From Pseudomonas aylmerensis (lineage in GTDB: Bacteria; Pseudomonadota; Gammaproteobacteria; Pseudomonadales; Pseudomonadaceae): a stretch of DNA of 64,000 nucleotides. Numbering within the stretch: the first letter of the stretch is position 1; each line of letters begins with the position of its first letter. Made by a program: the position numbers and the translations under genes. Below, piece after piece: positions 7,955-15,437 of this stretch. The stretch spans positions 1 through 64,000 of the forward strand of contig NZ_MAUE01000045.1 in assembly GCF_001702265.1 (NCBI RefSeq), given 5' to 3'. The notes beneath the pieces were generated by a model. That model had not been told where the DNA came from. It searched no databases and saw only the letters and a list, made by a program, of their open reading frames with translations.

Positions 7955-8513
7955 ACGCGGCGGCTTCAGTCGCCTTGCGCGGAGTGGGCGCAGGATGCAG
8001 CCAGTTGGCCAGCAGATGCGTGGACAACGGGATGAACCAGTAAACCATCAGTGGCGTCAGCGCCATAGTGCTCACCAGTACGCGCGGCGCCAGCTCCAGT
8101 TCGCTGAGCAACGGCCCGAGCACGAAGTTGAACAGCAGCGACACCGGGAAAAACGCCAGCCAGATCGCCACCGCCTGTTTCCAGCGCGGCGGTCGTGCGC
8201 CGACCGCACCGAACCAGCCATCGATACCGCTGACGCGATGTTCGGACGGGTCGGCAAACAGTTCGCTGCCACGGCTCAGCCAGGCACTGCGCGAGGCCGA
8301 AAACTCCCAGGCATGCAGGGTTTTCTCGTCGGCGAAGCGGAAAATAATCTGGAATTCGTCGTCATTGGGCGGCGGTGCGAGCACGCCGGAACCCAGGTAA
8401 CCGGGGAAGTCGGTCGCCAATTGCTCGCCTTCGCGCAGCCAGGCCATCAATTCTTCATAGCGACCTTTGGCCACGCGGCGCGCAACCATCAGGGTGACGG
8501 GTGAGGTAGACAT
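7953..8513 (-). CDS. Antibiotic biosynthesis monooxygenase (ABM) domain membrane protein
   Basis: This 186-residue protein has an N-terminal ABM-type ferredoxin-fold domain (residues about 5-95, VTLMVARRVAKGRYEELMAW and FQIIFRFADEKTLHAWE) followed by two membrane segments (about 115-140 and 145-168). This ABM-plus-membrane architecture is widespread in Proteobacteria and its function is not established. The ATG at 8513 has GGAG 6 bases upstream and is preferred over the longer frame. It lies head-to-head with the MerR-type regulator gene across a 212-base gap and upstream of folM on the same strand. Confidence 0.82.
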   Translation of the reverse strand: MSTSPVTLMVARRVAKGRYEELMAWLREGEQLATDFPGYLGSGVLAPPPNDDEFQIIFRFADEKTLHAWEFSASRSAWLSRGSELFADPSEHRVSGIDGWFGAVGARPPRWKQAVAIWLAFFPVSLLFNFVLGPLLSELELAPRVLVSTMALTPLMVYWFIPLSTHLLANWLHPAPTPRKATEAAA

Positions 8514-8593
8514 TGTGTATCTCCAAGTAATCAGGTGCGCTGGGCCGGGTAGGCGGCGCACAAACGTAGCGCCCGGGTAGGGCGGCTACGTAA

Positions 8594-8682
8594 AAACAGG
8601 CAAGGATTATTCCTGTTTCCGCGAAATACGCCAGATACTTTGGTCGGCTCGCGGCACAGCTTGAATCAGAGGCTTGAATCAG
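8594..8682. promoter_or_regulatory. Repeat-containing divergent promoter region
   Basis: The gap between the ABM gene and the LitR-like regulator gene contains an inverted repeat AAACAGG (8594-8600) / CCTGTTT (8612-8618) with an 11-base spacer, and a direct repeat GCTTGAATCAG at 8660-8670 and 8672-8682 (12-base period). Both are plausible operators of the divergently transcribed MerR-family protein. No TGTACA palindrome was found here. Confidence 0.4.
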
Positions 8683-8725
8683 CGTTAAATGAGGTCCACA
8701 TCGACACGGATGTTTTTCAACGCTG

Positions 8726-9682
8726 ATGCCCGAAATTACTGCTCCTCACGCCGAAATGGCGCACGCCAGCGTCATCGATCCCGCTGATCTTTTTCCGATT
8801 CGCGAAGTCGCCCGGCTGACCGGCGTCAACCCGGTCACCCTGCGTGCCTGGGAACGTCGCTACGGTCTTATCCAGCCAACCCGCACTGAAAGCGGGCATC
8901 GGCTGTACTCAAGCACCGATATCGACACCGTGCACCGCATTCTCGACTGGATCGAGCGCGGCGTCGCCGTGAGCAAAGTAGGCAAGATCCTCGCCCGTGA
9001 CACCCTGTGCAGCGAACACGCCACGCCTTCGCGCGTCGATACCGAACGCGAATGGAGCCAATGGCAGGTGCAGCTGCGCCTGGCCATCAGCGCCTTTGAC
9101 GACCGCCAGCTCGACCGCCTGTACGGCCAGATTTTCGCAGCCTACCCGGTCGCGGTGGTGTTCCAGAGCATCATCATGCCGCTGTGGCAGCAATTGCTGC
9201 GGCATCAGGGGCACTTCGGCCAAGCCAGTGAGTGGCTGTTCTTCGACGCCTTCCTGCGCGCCCGTGTCGCGCAACGCCTGCATCTGGCCAGCGCCTCGGC
9301 AACGCCGCGGATCCTGCTGTCGGCGATTGTCGGTGAATGTCGGGAGCTGGAGCTGTTGGTGGCCGGGGCATTGATCGGCTCCGATGACCTGGCGGTAAAG
9401 GTGTTTGCCGTTGGCCAGCCGTTCGACGAGTTGACCCTGGTTTGCGAGAAGACCCGGCCGCAGGCGTTGGTGCTGTTTTCCAATCGCGCGCCCGGCGCCG
9501 ATTTGCCGCTGCGGCTGCAGCGCCTGGCGCTGACCCTCGATTGCCCGCTGCTGCTTGCCGGTGACGCCTCGGACCTGGCCGAAGCCAGCCTGGCGGGCTC
9601 TTCCATCGGCTGCCTGGGCAATGAAGGGCGCTCGATGCAGCACCGCCTGCAGCAATTTCTGCGTGGCAGCCTGGACACCTGA
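8726..9682 (+). CDS. LitR/CarH-like MerR family regulator lacking the cobalamin motif
   Basis: This 318-residue regulator has an N-terminal MerR winged-helix DNA-binding domain (about residues 22-90, VARLTGVNPVTLRAWERRYG) and a C-terminal region of the length and layout of the CarH/LitR photosensor domains (helical bundle about 110-190, Rossmann-like part about 195-310). In AdoB12-dependent members the E-x-H-x-x-G motif supplies the cobalt-ligating His; here the equivalent stretch reads GECRELEL, with Arg in place of His and Glu in place of Gly. The upstream W-x9-EH motif is also lost (ASEW). It is therefore like the B12-independent LitR proteins of Pseudomonas that act with a LOV protein, and a short LOV protein is encoded 670 bases downstream. 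No clear ribosome binding site precedes the ATG; an ATG at 8756 is an alternative. Confidence 0.85.
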   Translation: MPEITAPHAEMAHASVIDPADLFPIREVARLTGVNPVTLRAWERRYGLIQPTRTESGHRLYSSTDIDTVHRILDWIERGVAVSKVGKILARDTLCSEHATPSRVDTEREWSQWQVQLRLAISAFDDRQLDRLYGQIFAAYPVAVVFQSIIMPLWQQLLRHQGHFGQASEWLFFDAFLRARVAQRLHLASASATPRILLSAIVGECRELELLVAGALIGSDDLAVKVFAVGQPFDELTLVCEKTRPQALVLFSNRAPGADLPLRLQRLALTLDCPLLLAGDASDLAEASLAGSSIGCLGNEGRSMQHRLQQFLRGSLDT

Positions 9683-9684
9683 TC

Positions 9685-10290
9685 TCAGGCGTGGACTTCG
9701 GGGTGGATCAAGCGATGCTGGTGCAGGATGAACTGGCGCAGGCGCTCGGTTTCACTCACGTCGCTCTGATCCAGGCGGTAGGCAAACAGGCCACGCGCGG
9801 TTTCGCGCTCCAGCGTGCCGCGCAGTGCGATTCGCTCATAACCCGAAGGGCTGAACCACAGGGAAAAGGTTTTCGGCGGCTTGATCCGCCCGCGGATCTC
9901 CACCAGCACGCCTTTGAATGACACTTCATGCACCCACAAGGCGCTCAGGTTGCCCCTGATGTTCTCCAGCGCCACCGGAGTTTCCAGGGCCAGGCGCCAA
10001 GGCCGGATCATCGGCCCGTCCTCGAAAATCGTCGGCACGCCCAGGCGCAGATGCAGCGCATGAAACTCGTCTTCCACCAGGTGCAGGGGGAAGGTGAGTT
10101 GCTGGTTGTCGAACTGCGCTTGAATGGTCAGTTGATCATGGGCGGCCAGGCGCGTGAGCAAGTCGCGAATCTGCGCGCCGCCGTTGACGGTCAGGCTCGA
10201 CGACGCGTCCCGCAGGTTGAGCTGCGGGTTGTGTTGCATCATCTGAATAAAGTCCAGCTCGTCCTGCGTCAGAAGTGTGTCGCGGTGCAT
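9685..10290 (-). CDS. PilZ-like hypothetical protein
   Basis: This 201-residue cytoplasmic protein has a two-part layout: an N-terminal region (about 25-100) that resembles the YcgR N-terminal fold and a C-terminal beta-rich region (about 105-195) that resembles PilZ. The usual c-di-GMP ligands are altered: RPWRL stands where RxxxR is expected and EVSFKG where (D/N)xSxxG is expected. It may be a non-binding PilZ relative or a separate family; I do not recognise a named gene. It lies convergent with the LitR-like regulator gene (2-base gap) and upstream, on the opposite strand direction shared with the LOV gene. Confidence 0.55.
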   Translation of the reverse strand: MHRDTLLTQDELDFIQMMQHNPQLNLRDASSSLTVNGGAQIRDLLTRLAAHDQLTIQAQFDNQQLTFPLHLVEDEFHALHLRLGVPTIFEDGPMIRPWRLALETPVALENIRGNLSALWVHEVSFKGVLVEIRGRIKPPKTFSLWFSPSGYERIALRGTLERETARGLFAYRLDQSDVSETERLRQFILHQHRLIHPEVHA

Positions 10291-10347
10291 GAGGCGTGCT
10301 CACGGGGAGGTATTAAAACGCCATTATCCTCTTAATGGCCGGTTTTT

Positions 10348-10827
10348 CTAAGTTTTGTTCGATCCGCTCGTCGCTTTGAGCGCCGCCAGCTCGGCCTTGA
10401 CCTGGGCCAGCTCGGCTTCCAACTGGGAAACCCGCTGCTGCGCCTTGACCTGCACGGTGACGTCCTTTTGAACGCCGACAAAATAGGTCTGCTTGTCCGC
10501 CTGGTTGCGCACTGTGGACAACGACAGCTCGTTCCAGAAGTGGCTGCCATCCTTGCGGTAATTGCGCAGGGTTTCACGGCACGAACCGCCGCTCTCCAAG
10601 GCCTCGCGGATGGCCATCAGTGCCGGCTGGTCACGGTCGCCCGATTGCAGGAAGCGGCAATCCTGGTAGAGGATTTCATCGAGGGTGTAGCCGGTCATCC
10701 GTTCAAATGCCGGATTGACGTAGATCAGCGGCTTGTCCTTGCCTTCGCGTTCGGCGACGACGATGCCGTCGTTGGAAGCGTTGATCACCATTTGCATCAG
10801 GTGGGCGTTGATCATTGAGCGGTCCAT
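10348..10827 (-). CDS. Short LOV blue-light photoreceptor (SB1-LOV type)
   Basis: This 159-residue protein (155 if the ATG at 10815 is used) is a single LOV/PAS domain with short N- and C-terminal helices and no effector domain. The flavin motif is YQDCRFLQSGDRDQ; its Cys is the residue that forms the FMN adduct in blue light. The C-terminal part (about 118-150) is a coiled coil rich in heptad Leu/Ala. The sequence closely recalls P. putida PpSB1-LOV, including DASNDGIVVAE-like and RNYRKDGSHFWNELS segments. Such proteins dimerise and signal through protein contacts. Together with the LitR-like gene nearby it suggests a two-protein blue-light switch. The 10815 start corresponds to the start of the P. 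putida protein as I recall it. Confidence 0.93.
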   Translation of the reverse strand: MDRSMINAHLMQMVINASNDGIVVAEREGKDKPLIYVNPAFERMTGYTLDEILYQDCRFLQSGDRDQPALMAIREALESGGSCRETLRNYRKDGSHFWNELSLSTVRNQADKQTYFVGVQKDVTVQVKAQQRVSQLEAELAQVKAELAALKATSGSNKT

Positions 10828-10943
10828 GGCGTGTGGGGGTGCTGGCAGTTTATGACAGGCGCCGAATGTTGCACGGTGTGCACCGAAATATTTGCCACAG
10901 CTGCTAATATCCCACGCTTTCGCTCAACTACAGGATCAGATTG

Positions 10944-11399
10944 ATGAAAGTCGCCATCCTTTCCGGCTCGGTGTACGGCACGGCTGAAGAAGTCGCCCGC
11001 CACGCCGCAGGCATCCTCAACGCGGCCGGTTTTGACGCCTGGCACAATCCACGCGCGAGCCTGGCGGACGTGCAGGCGTTTGCCCCCGAGGCGTTCCTGG
11101 CGGTGACCTCGACCACCGGCATGGGTGAGTTGCCGGACAACCTGCAACCGTTGTATTCGACCATTCGCGACCAATTGCCTGCTGCTTGGCGCGGGCTGCC
11201 CGGTGCGGTGATCGGCCTGGGCGACGCCAGCTACGGCGACACCTTCTGTGGCGGCGGTGAGCAAATGCGCGAGCTGTTCGCTGAGCTGGGCGTGCGCGAA
11301 GTGCTGCCGATGCTGCGCCTGGATGCCAGTGAAAGCGTGACCCCCGAAGCCGACGCCGAGCCGTGGCTGGCCGAGCTGGTCACAGCACTGCGCGCTTGA
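10944..11399 (+). CDS. MioC-like flavodoxin
   Basis: This 151-residue FMN-binding flavodoxin shows the phosphate loop SGSVYGTAEEVA at about residues 8-19, the STTGMGELPDNL loop of the MioC/long flavodoxin type, and GLGDASYGDTFCGGG near the isoalloxazine site. It is a soluble single-electron carrier; its partners are unknown. AGGA precedes the ATG at 10944 by 8 bases, so the TTG just before it is not needed. TAATAT at about 10905-10910 is a good -10 element. The last 20 bases overlap the convergent LysR gene. Confidence 0.88.
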   Translation: MKVAILSGSVYGTAEEVARHAAGILNAAGFDAWHNPRASLADVQAFAPEAFLAVTSTTGMGELPDNLQPLYSTIRDQLPAAWRGLPGAVIGLGDASYGDTFCGGGEQMRELFAELGVREVLPMLRLDASESVTPEADAEPWLAELVTALRA

Positions 11400-12276
11400 C
11401 CGGAAACTCACGCAGCAGCGCCAGCCAGGCTTGTGCGGCTCTCGACAGATAGGCGCCGTCACGCCAGATAAAGGCAATATCCCAGCGCAGGAAGTCGGGC
11501 GCCTTCAGTGTCAGGCGCACGACGCCCGGTCGCACCAGCCCACGGGCGACCACGCTGGGCAACAGCACCACACCCTGGCCTGCCGCGACCAGCGCCGCAA
11601 GAAAGTCGGCCTGGCCGCTGCGCCCGATTTCCTTCGGGGTAAAGCCCAACTGGTGACATGCCTGCATCAGCCGGTCGTTGAGGACGAAGCTGCGTTGGTA
11701 CATCAGGAACGGCGTGTCGGCCAATTCCTCCAGGCGTACCTGGGCGTTGTCCGCCAGCGGGTGATCAATCGGCAGCAGTGCATCCAGCGGCTCATCGCAG
11801 AAGGCTTGCCAGGCGAAAGCCGGGTCGCTGGGCTTCAAGCTGCCGCCGACTTCCAGTTCACCGCTGAGAATCGCCTGCTCGATATTGCGGCTGCCGCCTT
11901 CCAGCAACTGGATGGTGACGTTCGGGTAGCGCCGCCGATACTCGGCAAACAGCCCGGCAAACAACGTATCTCCCGCCAGCAGCGGCAGGCCCAGGCGCAA
12001 CTCGCCGCGGGTGAGCTGGTGCATATCGTCCAGCTCGCTCAGCAGTTCGGTGTGCAGGCGCAGCATGGCCTCGGCGCGTTGCAGCACCACCTGGCCGGCG
12101 GCGGTCAGGCGCACCTGCGAGCCGATGCGGTCGAGCAGCGGCGTACCGAGGCTTTGCTCCAGCTGCGCCACTTGCTTGCTGACGGCGGACTGACTGATGT
12201 GCAGGGTTTTCCCGGCCTGGGTAAACCCGCCACGGTGGATCACTTCGACAAAGCTGCGCAGCTGTTTGAATTCCAT
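11380..12276 (-). CDS. LysR family regulator (CidR-like by context)
   Basis: This 298-residue LysR-type regulator has its winged helix at residues 1-60 (FVEVIHRGGFTQAGKTLHISQSAVSKQV, given here in part) and a substrate-binding domain from about 90 to 290. It is divergent from the CidA- and LrgB-like genes, the same layout as cidR-cidAB, so it probably controls them in response to a metabolite such as acetate or pyruvate; this is inferred from position. Its 3' end overlaps that of the flavodoxin gene by 20 bases. Confidence 0.87.
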   Translation of the reverse strand: MEFKQLRSFVEVIHRGGFTQAGKTLHISQSAVSKQVAQLEQSLGTPLLDRIGSQVRLTAAGQVVLQRAEAMLRLHTELLSELDDMHQLTRGELRLGLPLLAGDTLFAGLFAEYRRRYPNVTIQLLEGGSRNIEQAILSGELEVGGSLKPSDPAFAWQAFCDEPLDALLPIDHPLADNAQVRLEELADTPFLMYQRSFVLNDRLMQACHQLGFTPKEIGRSGQADFLAALVAAGQGVVLLPSVVARGLVRPGVVRLTLKAPDFLRWDIAFIWRDGAYLSRAAQAWLALLREFPVKRAVL

Positions 12277-12388
12277 GGGTGTGCATCCCGCTCGCTATTC
12301 CAGGGTGGAATAGCTGGCAGTCTAACAATTCGCTGTGGGGATGGAAGGCGGCTCTCTAAAATGGGCGTACTGCGAGGATCCAAAGCCC

Positions 12389-12775
12389 ATGAAACGTTTC
12401 ACCTTCAAACACCTTGGCCGTTTGTTGACCGAACTGGTTGTGTTGTTGGCTATCTACCTGCTCGGCACTCAACTGGCGGTGTGGCTGGCCTGGCCGATCC
12501 CCGGTGGCGTGGTGGGGCTCGGGCTGTTGCTGGCGACCTTCGCCAGTGGCCTGGTCAAGCCGGCAGCCCTGCAACTGGGCGCCGGGGTGTTGATGGCGGA
12601 AATGCTGCTGTTCTTCATTCCGGCGCTGATGAGCCTGCTCGATTACGGCGGCCTGCTGCGCAACGACGGCTGGCGCATCCTGCTGGTGATCGGCTTCAGC
12701 ACGCTGGCGGTGATGCTGGTGACGGCCTTTACGGTGGAAGCCGTGTGCCGTTGGAGGCTGCGCCATGAAGCTTGA
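12389..12775 (+). CDS. CidA/LrgA family holin-like protein
   Basis: This 128-residue protein has four hydrophobic segments and the family signature IPGGVVGLGLLLATF at about residues 35-50. CidA/LrgA proteins are small inner-membrane proteins linked to programmed lysis or to pyruvate/acetate transport. The ATG at 12389 is preceded by GCGAGGA; the longer frame upstream is not supported. It overlaps the next gene by 11 bases, indicating coupled translation with the LrgB partner. Confidence 0.88.
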   Translation: MKRFTFKHLGRLLTELVVLLAIYLLGTQLAVWLAWPIPGGVVGLGLLLATFASGLVKPAALQLGAGVLMAEMLLFFIPALMSLLDYGGLLRNDGWRILLVIGFSTLAVMLVTAFTVEAVCRWRLRHEA

Positions 12776-13451
12776 GCTGATGCCGGTGTTCTGGCTCGCG
12801 CTGACCCTGGGCGCGTATGTGTTCAGCCGCTGGATCTATCGGCGTACCGGTCGCTACCTGTTGTCGCCGCTGATCCTGGTCCCGGTGCTGTTGCTGGCGG
12901 TGGCCGTGCCCATGAAGACCGCCTACGCCGAATACGCCACCGACACCCACTGGCTGATGCTGGTGCTGGGCCCGGTGACCGTGGCGTTCGCCGTGCCGAT
13001 CTGGCAACAGCGGCGCTTGCTGGCGCGGCACTGGTCGGCGTTGCTGCTGGGCATGGTGGCAGGCAGCGCGGCCTCCATCGGCACCTCGTTCGGGTTGGCC
13101 AAGGCGCTGGCGCTGGACAGCTCGGTGACGATGTCGCTGGTGCCGCGCTCGATCACGACGCCGTTCGCCATGCCGGTGTCGTCCGACCTGGGCGGCGTAC
13201 CGGAGCTTACCGCCGTGTTTGTGATGTTCACCGGTGTCTTCGGCGCAATGCTCGGCGGCGTGCTGCTCAAGTGGCTGCCGCTGCGCACGCCGCTGGCGCG
13301 TGGTGCGTTGTTTGGCGTGGGCGCCCACGGCGCCGGCGTGAGCCGCGCCCATGAAGTGGGCGGTGAAGAAGGCTCGGTGGCGGGCCTGGTGATGGTGTTG
13401 ACGGGCTTGCTCAACCTGTTCGCCGTGCCTTTGTTGGCGGCACTTCTCTGA
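12765..13451 (+). CDS. CidB/LrgB family membrane protein
   Basis: This 228-residue integral membrane protein belongs to the LrgB/CidB family, the partner of CidA/LrgA. Seven or eight hydrophobic segments are visible, as is the family core SLVPRSITTPFAMPVS (about residues 125-140) and GVGAHGAGVSRAHEVG near the end. Length is typical. It forms a two-gene operon with the preceding gene under the divergent LysR regulator. Confidence 0.92.
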   Translation: MKLELMPVFWLALTLGAYVFSRWIYRRTGRYLLSPLILVPVLLLAVAVPMKTAYAEYATDTHWLMLVLGPVTVAFAVPIWQQRRLLARHWSALLLGMVAGSAASIGTSFGLAKALALDSSVTMSLVPRSITTPFAMPVSSDLGGVPELTAVFVMFTGVFGAMLGGVLLKWLPLRTPLARGALFGVGAHGAGVSRAHEVGGEEGSVAGLVMVLTGLLNLFAVPLLAALL

Positions 13452-13601
13452 CGCGACACGGGCTACTTTCAACTATTCTGCGTAGTGACTCGCTCGGTCA
13501 TCAAGCTGGCTGCGAAGGCAACTACGCCTGCCATGAGGTCTGACTAGACTGGCCCTTCACCCAAAAAAACAATAAGAAAGCGCGCCAAGGAGGTCATTGC
13601 C

Positions 13602-14384
13602 GTGAGCCTAGCCCCCGTTCTATCGCCACAGAATGTCAAAGACCAGGTCAGTGCTGCCGAATGGCAAGCGCGTGTCGACCTGGCCGCCTGCTATCGCCTG
13701 GTGGCGCTGCATGGCTGGGATGACCTGATCTTCACCCATATCTCGGCCAAGGTGCCGGGCACCGATGATTTCCTGATCAACCCGTACGGGCTGATGTTCC
13801 ACGAGATCACGGCGTCGAGCCTGGTCAAGGTCGACCAGGCCGGCAACAAGCTGATGGAGAGCCCCTACGAGATCAACCCAGCGGGCTACACGATCCACAG
13901 TGCCATCCATGAAGTTCGCCACGATGTCACCTGCGTGCTGCATACCCATACCGCCGCCGGTGTAGCGGTGGCCGCGCAGAAACAGGGCGTGCTGCCAATC
14001 AGCCAGCAATCGATCTTCGTGCTGTCGAGCCTGGCCTATCACGCTTACGAAGGCGTGGCGCTGAACCACGAAGAGAAGGCCCGCCTGCAGGCCGACCTTG
14101 GCGACAACAATTTCCTGATGCTGCACAACCACGGCCTGCTGACCTGCGGCAGTACCATCGCCGACACTTTCCTGATGATGTTCACCTTCCAGCGCGCCTG
14201 CGATATCCAGGTGCTGGCGCAAAACGGTGGCGCCGAGTTGATCCCTATCGGGCCGCAGATTCTCGCCGGTGCCAAGGCGATGGTGGCTGCTGTCACCAAG
14301 AGTGCACAAGGTATGGGGGGCGCGCTGGCGTGGCCGGCGCTGCTGCGTAAGTTGGATGCTCAAGACCCTGGATATAAAAGCTGA
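13602..14384 (+). CDS. Class II aldolase/adducin family protein
   Basis: This 260-residue protein has the class II aldolase/adducin fold. The zinc ligands are visible as the HTHTAAG motif (about residues 111-117) and HNHGLLTCG (about 173-181), and the substrate glycine loop as FTHISAK. Family members are fuculose-phosphate or ribulose-phosphate aldolases, but several act in aromatic or steroid-like degradation clusters. Start is GTG at 13602, with AAGGAGG 8 bases upstream. It shares one base with the next gene's ATG (TGATG), so it heads an operon with the hydrolase and probably the SDR. Confidence 0.88.
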   Translation: MSLAPVLSPQNVKDQVSAAEWQARVDLAACYRLVALHGWDDLIFTHISAKVPGTDDFLINPYGLMFHEITASSLVKVDQAGNKLMESPYEINPAGYTIHSAIHEVRHDVTCVLHTHTAAGVAVAAQKQGVLPISQQSIFVLSSLAYHAYEGVALNHEEKARLQADLGDNNFLMLHNHGLLTCGSTIADTFLMMFTFQRACDIQVLAQNGGAELIPIGPQILAGAKAMVAAVTKSAQGMGGALAWPALLRKLDAQDPGYKS

Positions 14385-15289
14385 TGCCACTCGCCGAGAT
14401 CCCGCTGAGAGCCTGGCGCAAGCGCGGGCAGGAATTCGTCTTTCGTGGCCGCACCATCCGTTACTGGGTGGCGGGGCAGGGCGAGCCGCTGCTGCTGATC
14501 CATGGCTTCCCCACCGCCAGTTGGGACTGGCATTACCTGTGGCAACCGCTGGCCCAGCGCAACCTGGTGATCGCCTGCGACATGCTCGGCTTCGGCGACT
14601 CAGCCAAGCCTTTGAACCATACCTATTGCCTGCTCGAACAGGCTGACGTGCAACAGGCTTTGCTCGAACACCTGCGGGTGGAGCAGCCGGTTCACGTGCT
14701 GGCCCACGACTACGGGGACAGCGTGGCCCAGGAACTCCTGGCACGGCACTATGAAGGTCGGTTTCACATGGCCAGCTGCGTGTTCCTCAACGGTGGGCTG
14801 TTCCCCGAAACCCATCGTCCGGCGCTGGTGCAAAAACTCTTGCTCAGCCCCCTGGGCTGGATGATCGGCCGCGCCTTCGGGCGCAACGCCTTGTCCGACA
14901 GCTTCAGCCAGATCTTCGGCCCGGACACGCGCCCCAGTGAAAGCGCCCTGGATGATTTCTGGAGCCTGATCAACTGCAACGACGGCACGCGCATCCTGCA
15001 CAAACTGATTGCCTACATCCCCCAGCGCCGACGCCTGCGTGAGCGTTGGGTGGATGCCATGCAGCGCGGCGAAGTGCCGCTGCGTGTGATCGATGGCGAG
15101 GTAGACCCGATCTCCGGCGCGCACATGGTCGAGCGCTACCATCAATTGGTGCCCCACGCCGACACCGTGCTGCTGGCCAATATCGGCCACTACCCGCAGA
15201 TCGAGGCGCCCGTGCAGGTGCTCAAGCATTACCAGGCGTTTCGGGACCAGGTCGGGCATCCGGTGTTGGAACTGGCTTGCCTGCGCTAG
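14384..15289 (+). CDS. Alpha/beta hydrolase resembling mammalian MEST/PEG1
   Basis: This 301-residue alpha/beta hydrolase has the oxyanion region LLIHGFPTASWDW (about 37-49) and a nucleophile elbow AHDYGDSVAQELL (about 107-119), where Asp takes the place of Ser as in haloalkane dehalogenases and epoxide hydrolases. The segments GGLFPETHRP and FGPDTRPSES match, as I recall them, the vertebrate MEST/PEG1 protein. The acid could be Asp in DGEVDPISG and the His is in NIGHYPQIE. The substrate is unknown. The last residues (LELACLR) and the stop codon are written by a REP-like half element (15262-15292). It overlaps the aldolase gene by one base. Confidence 0.88.
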   Translation: MPLAEIPLRAWRKRGQEFVFRGRTIRYWVAGQGEPLLLIHGFPTASWDWHYLWQPLAQRNLVIACDMLGFGDSAKPLNHTYCLLEQADVQQALLEHLRVEQPVHVLAHDYGDSVAQELLARHYEGRFHMASCVFLNGGLFPETHRPALVQKLLLSPLGWMIGRAFGRNALSDSFSQIFGPDTRPSESALDDFWSLINCNDGTRILHKLIAYIPQRRRLRERWVDAMQRGEVPLRVIDGEVDPISGAHMVERYHQLVPHADTVLLANIGHYPQIEAPVQVLKHYQAFRDQVGHPVLELACLR

Positions 15290-15292
15290 CGG
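15262..15292 (+). repeat. Single REP-like arm forming the end of the hydrolase gene
   Basis: GAACTGGCTTGCCTGCGCTA at 15269-15288 matches the left arm of the REPIN at 5410-5479 (GAGCTGGCTTGCCTGCGATA) with two differences. It spans the last codons and stop of the hydrolase gene, so the C terminus was probably changed by REP insertion. No second arm is seen nearby. Confidence 0.6.
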
Positions 15293-15437
15293 CATTGTCC
15301 CAGGCCAGTCATCGCCCAGAACCCGCAATCATCCCGCTGCCTTATCGAGCACCATTCAGCCCTGGCCGTATTTGTTGTGACCAGGCGCGCCTTGCCGGAC
15401 ACTCGACCCATTCCCATTGTCGCCTTTGGAGTTCGGT

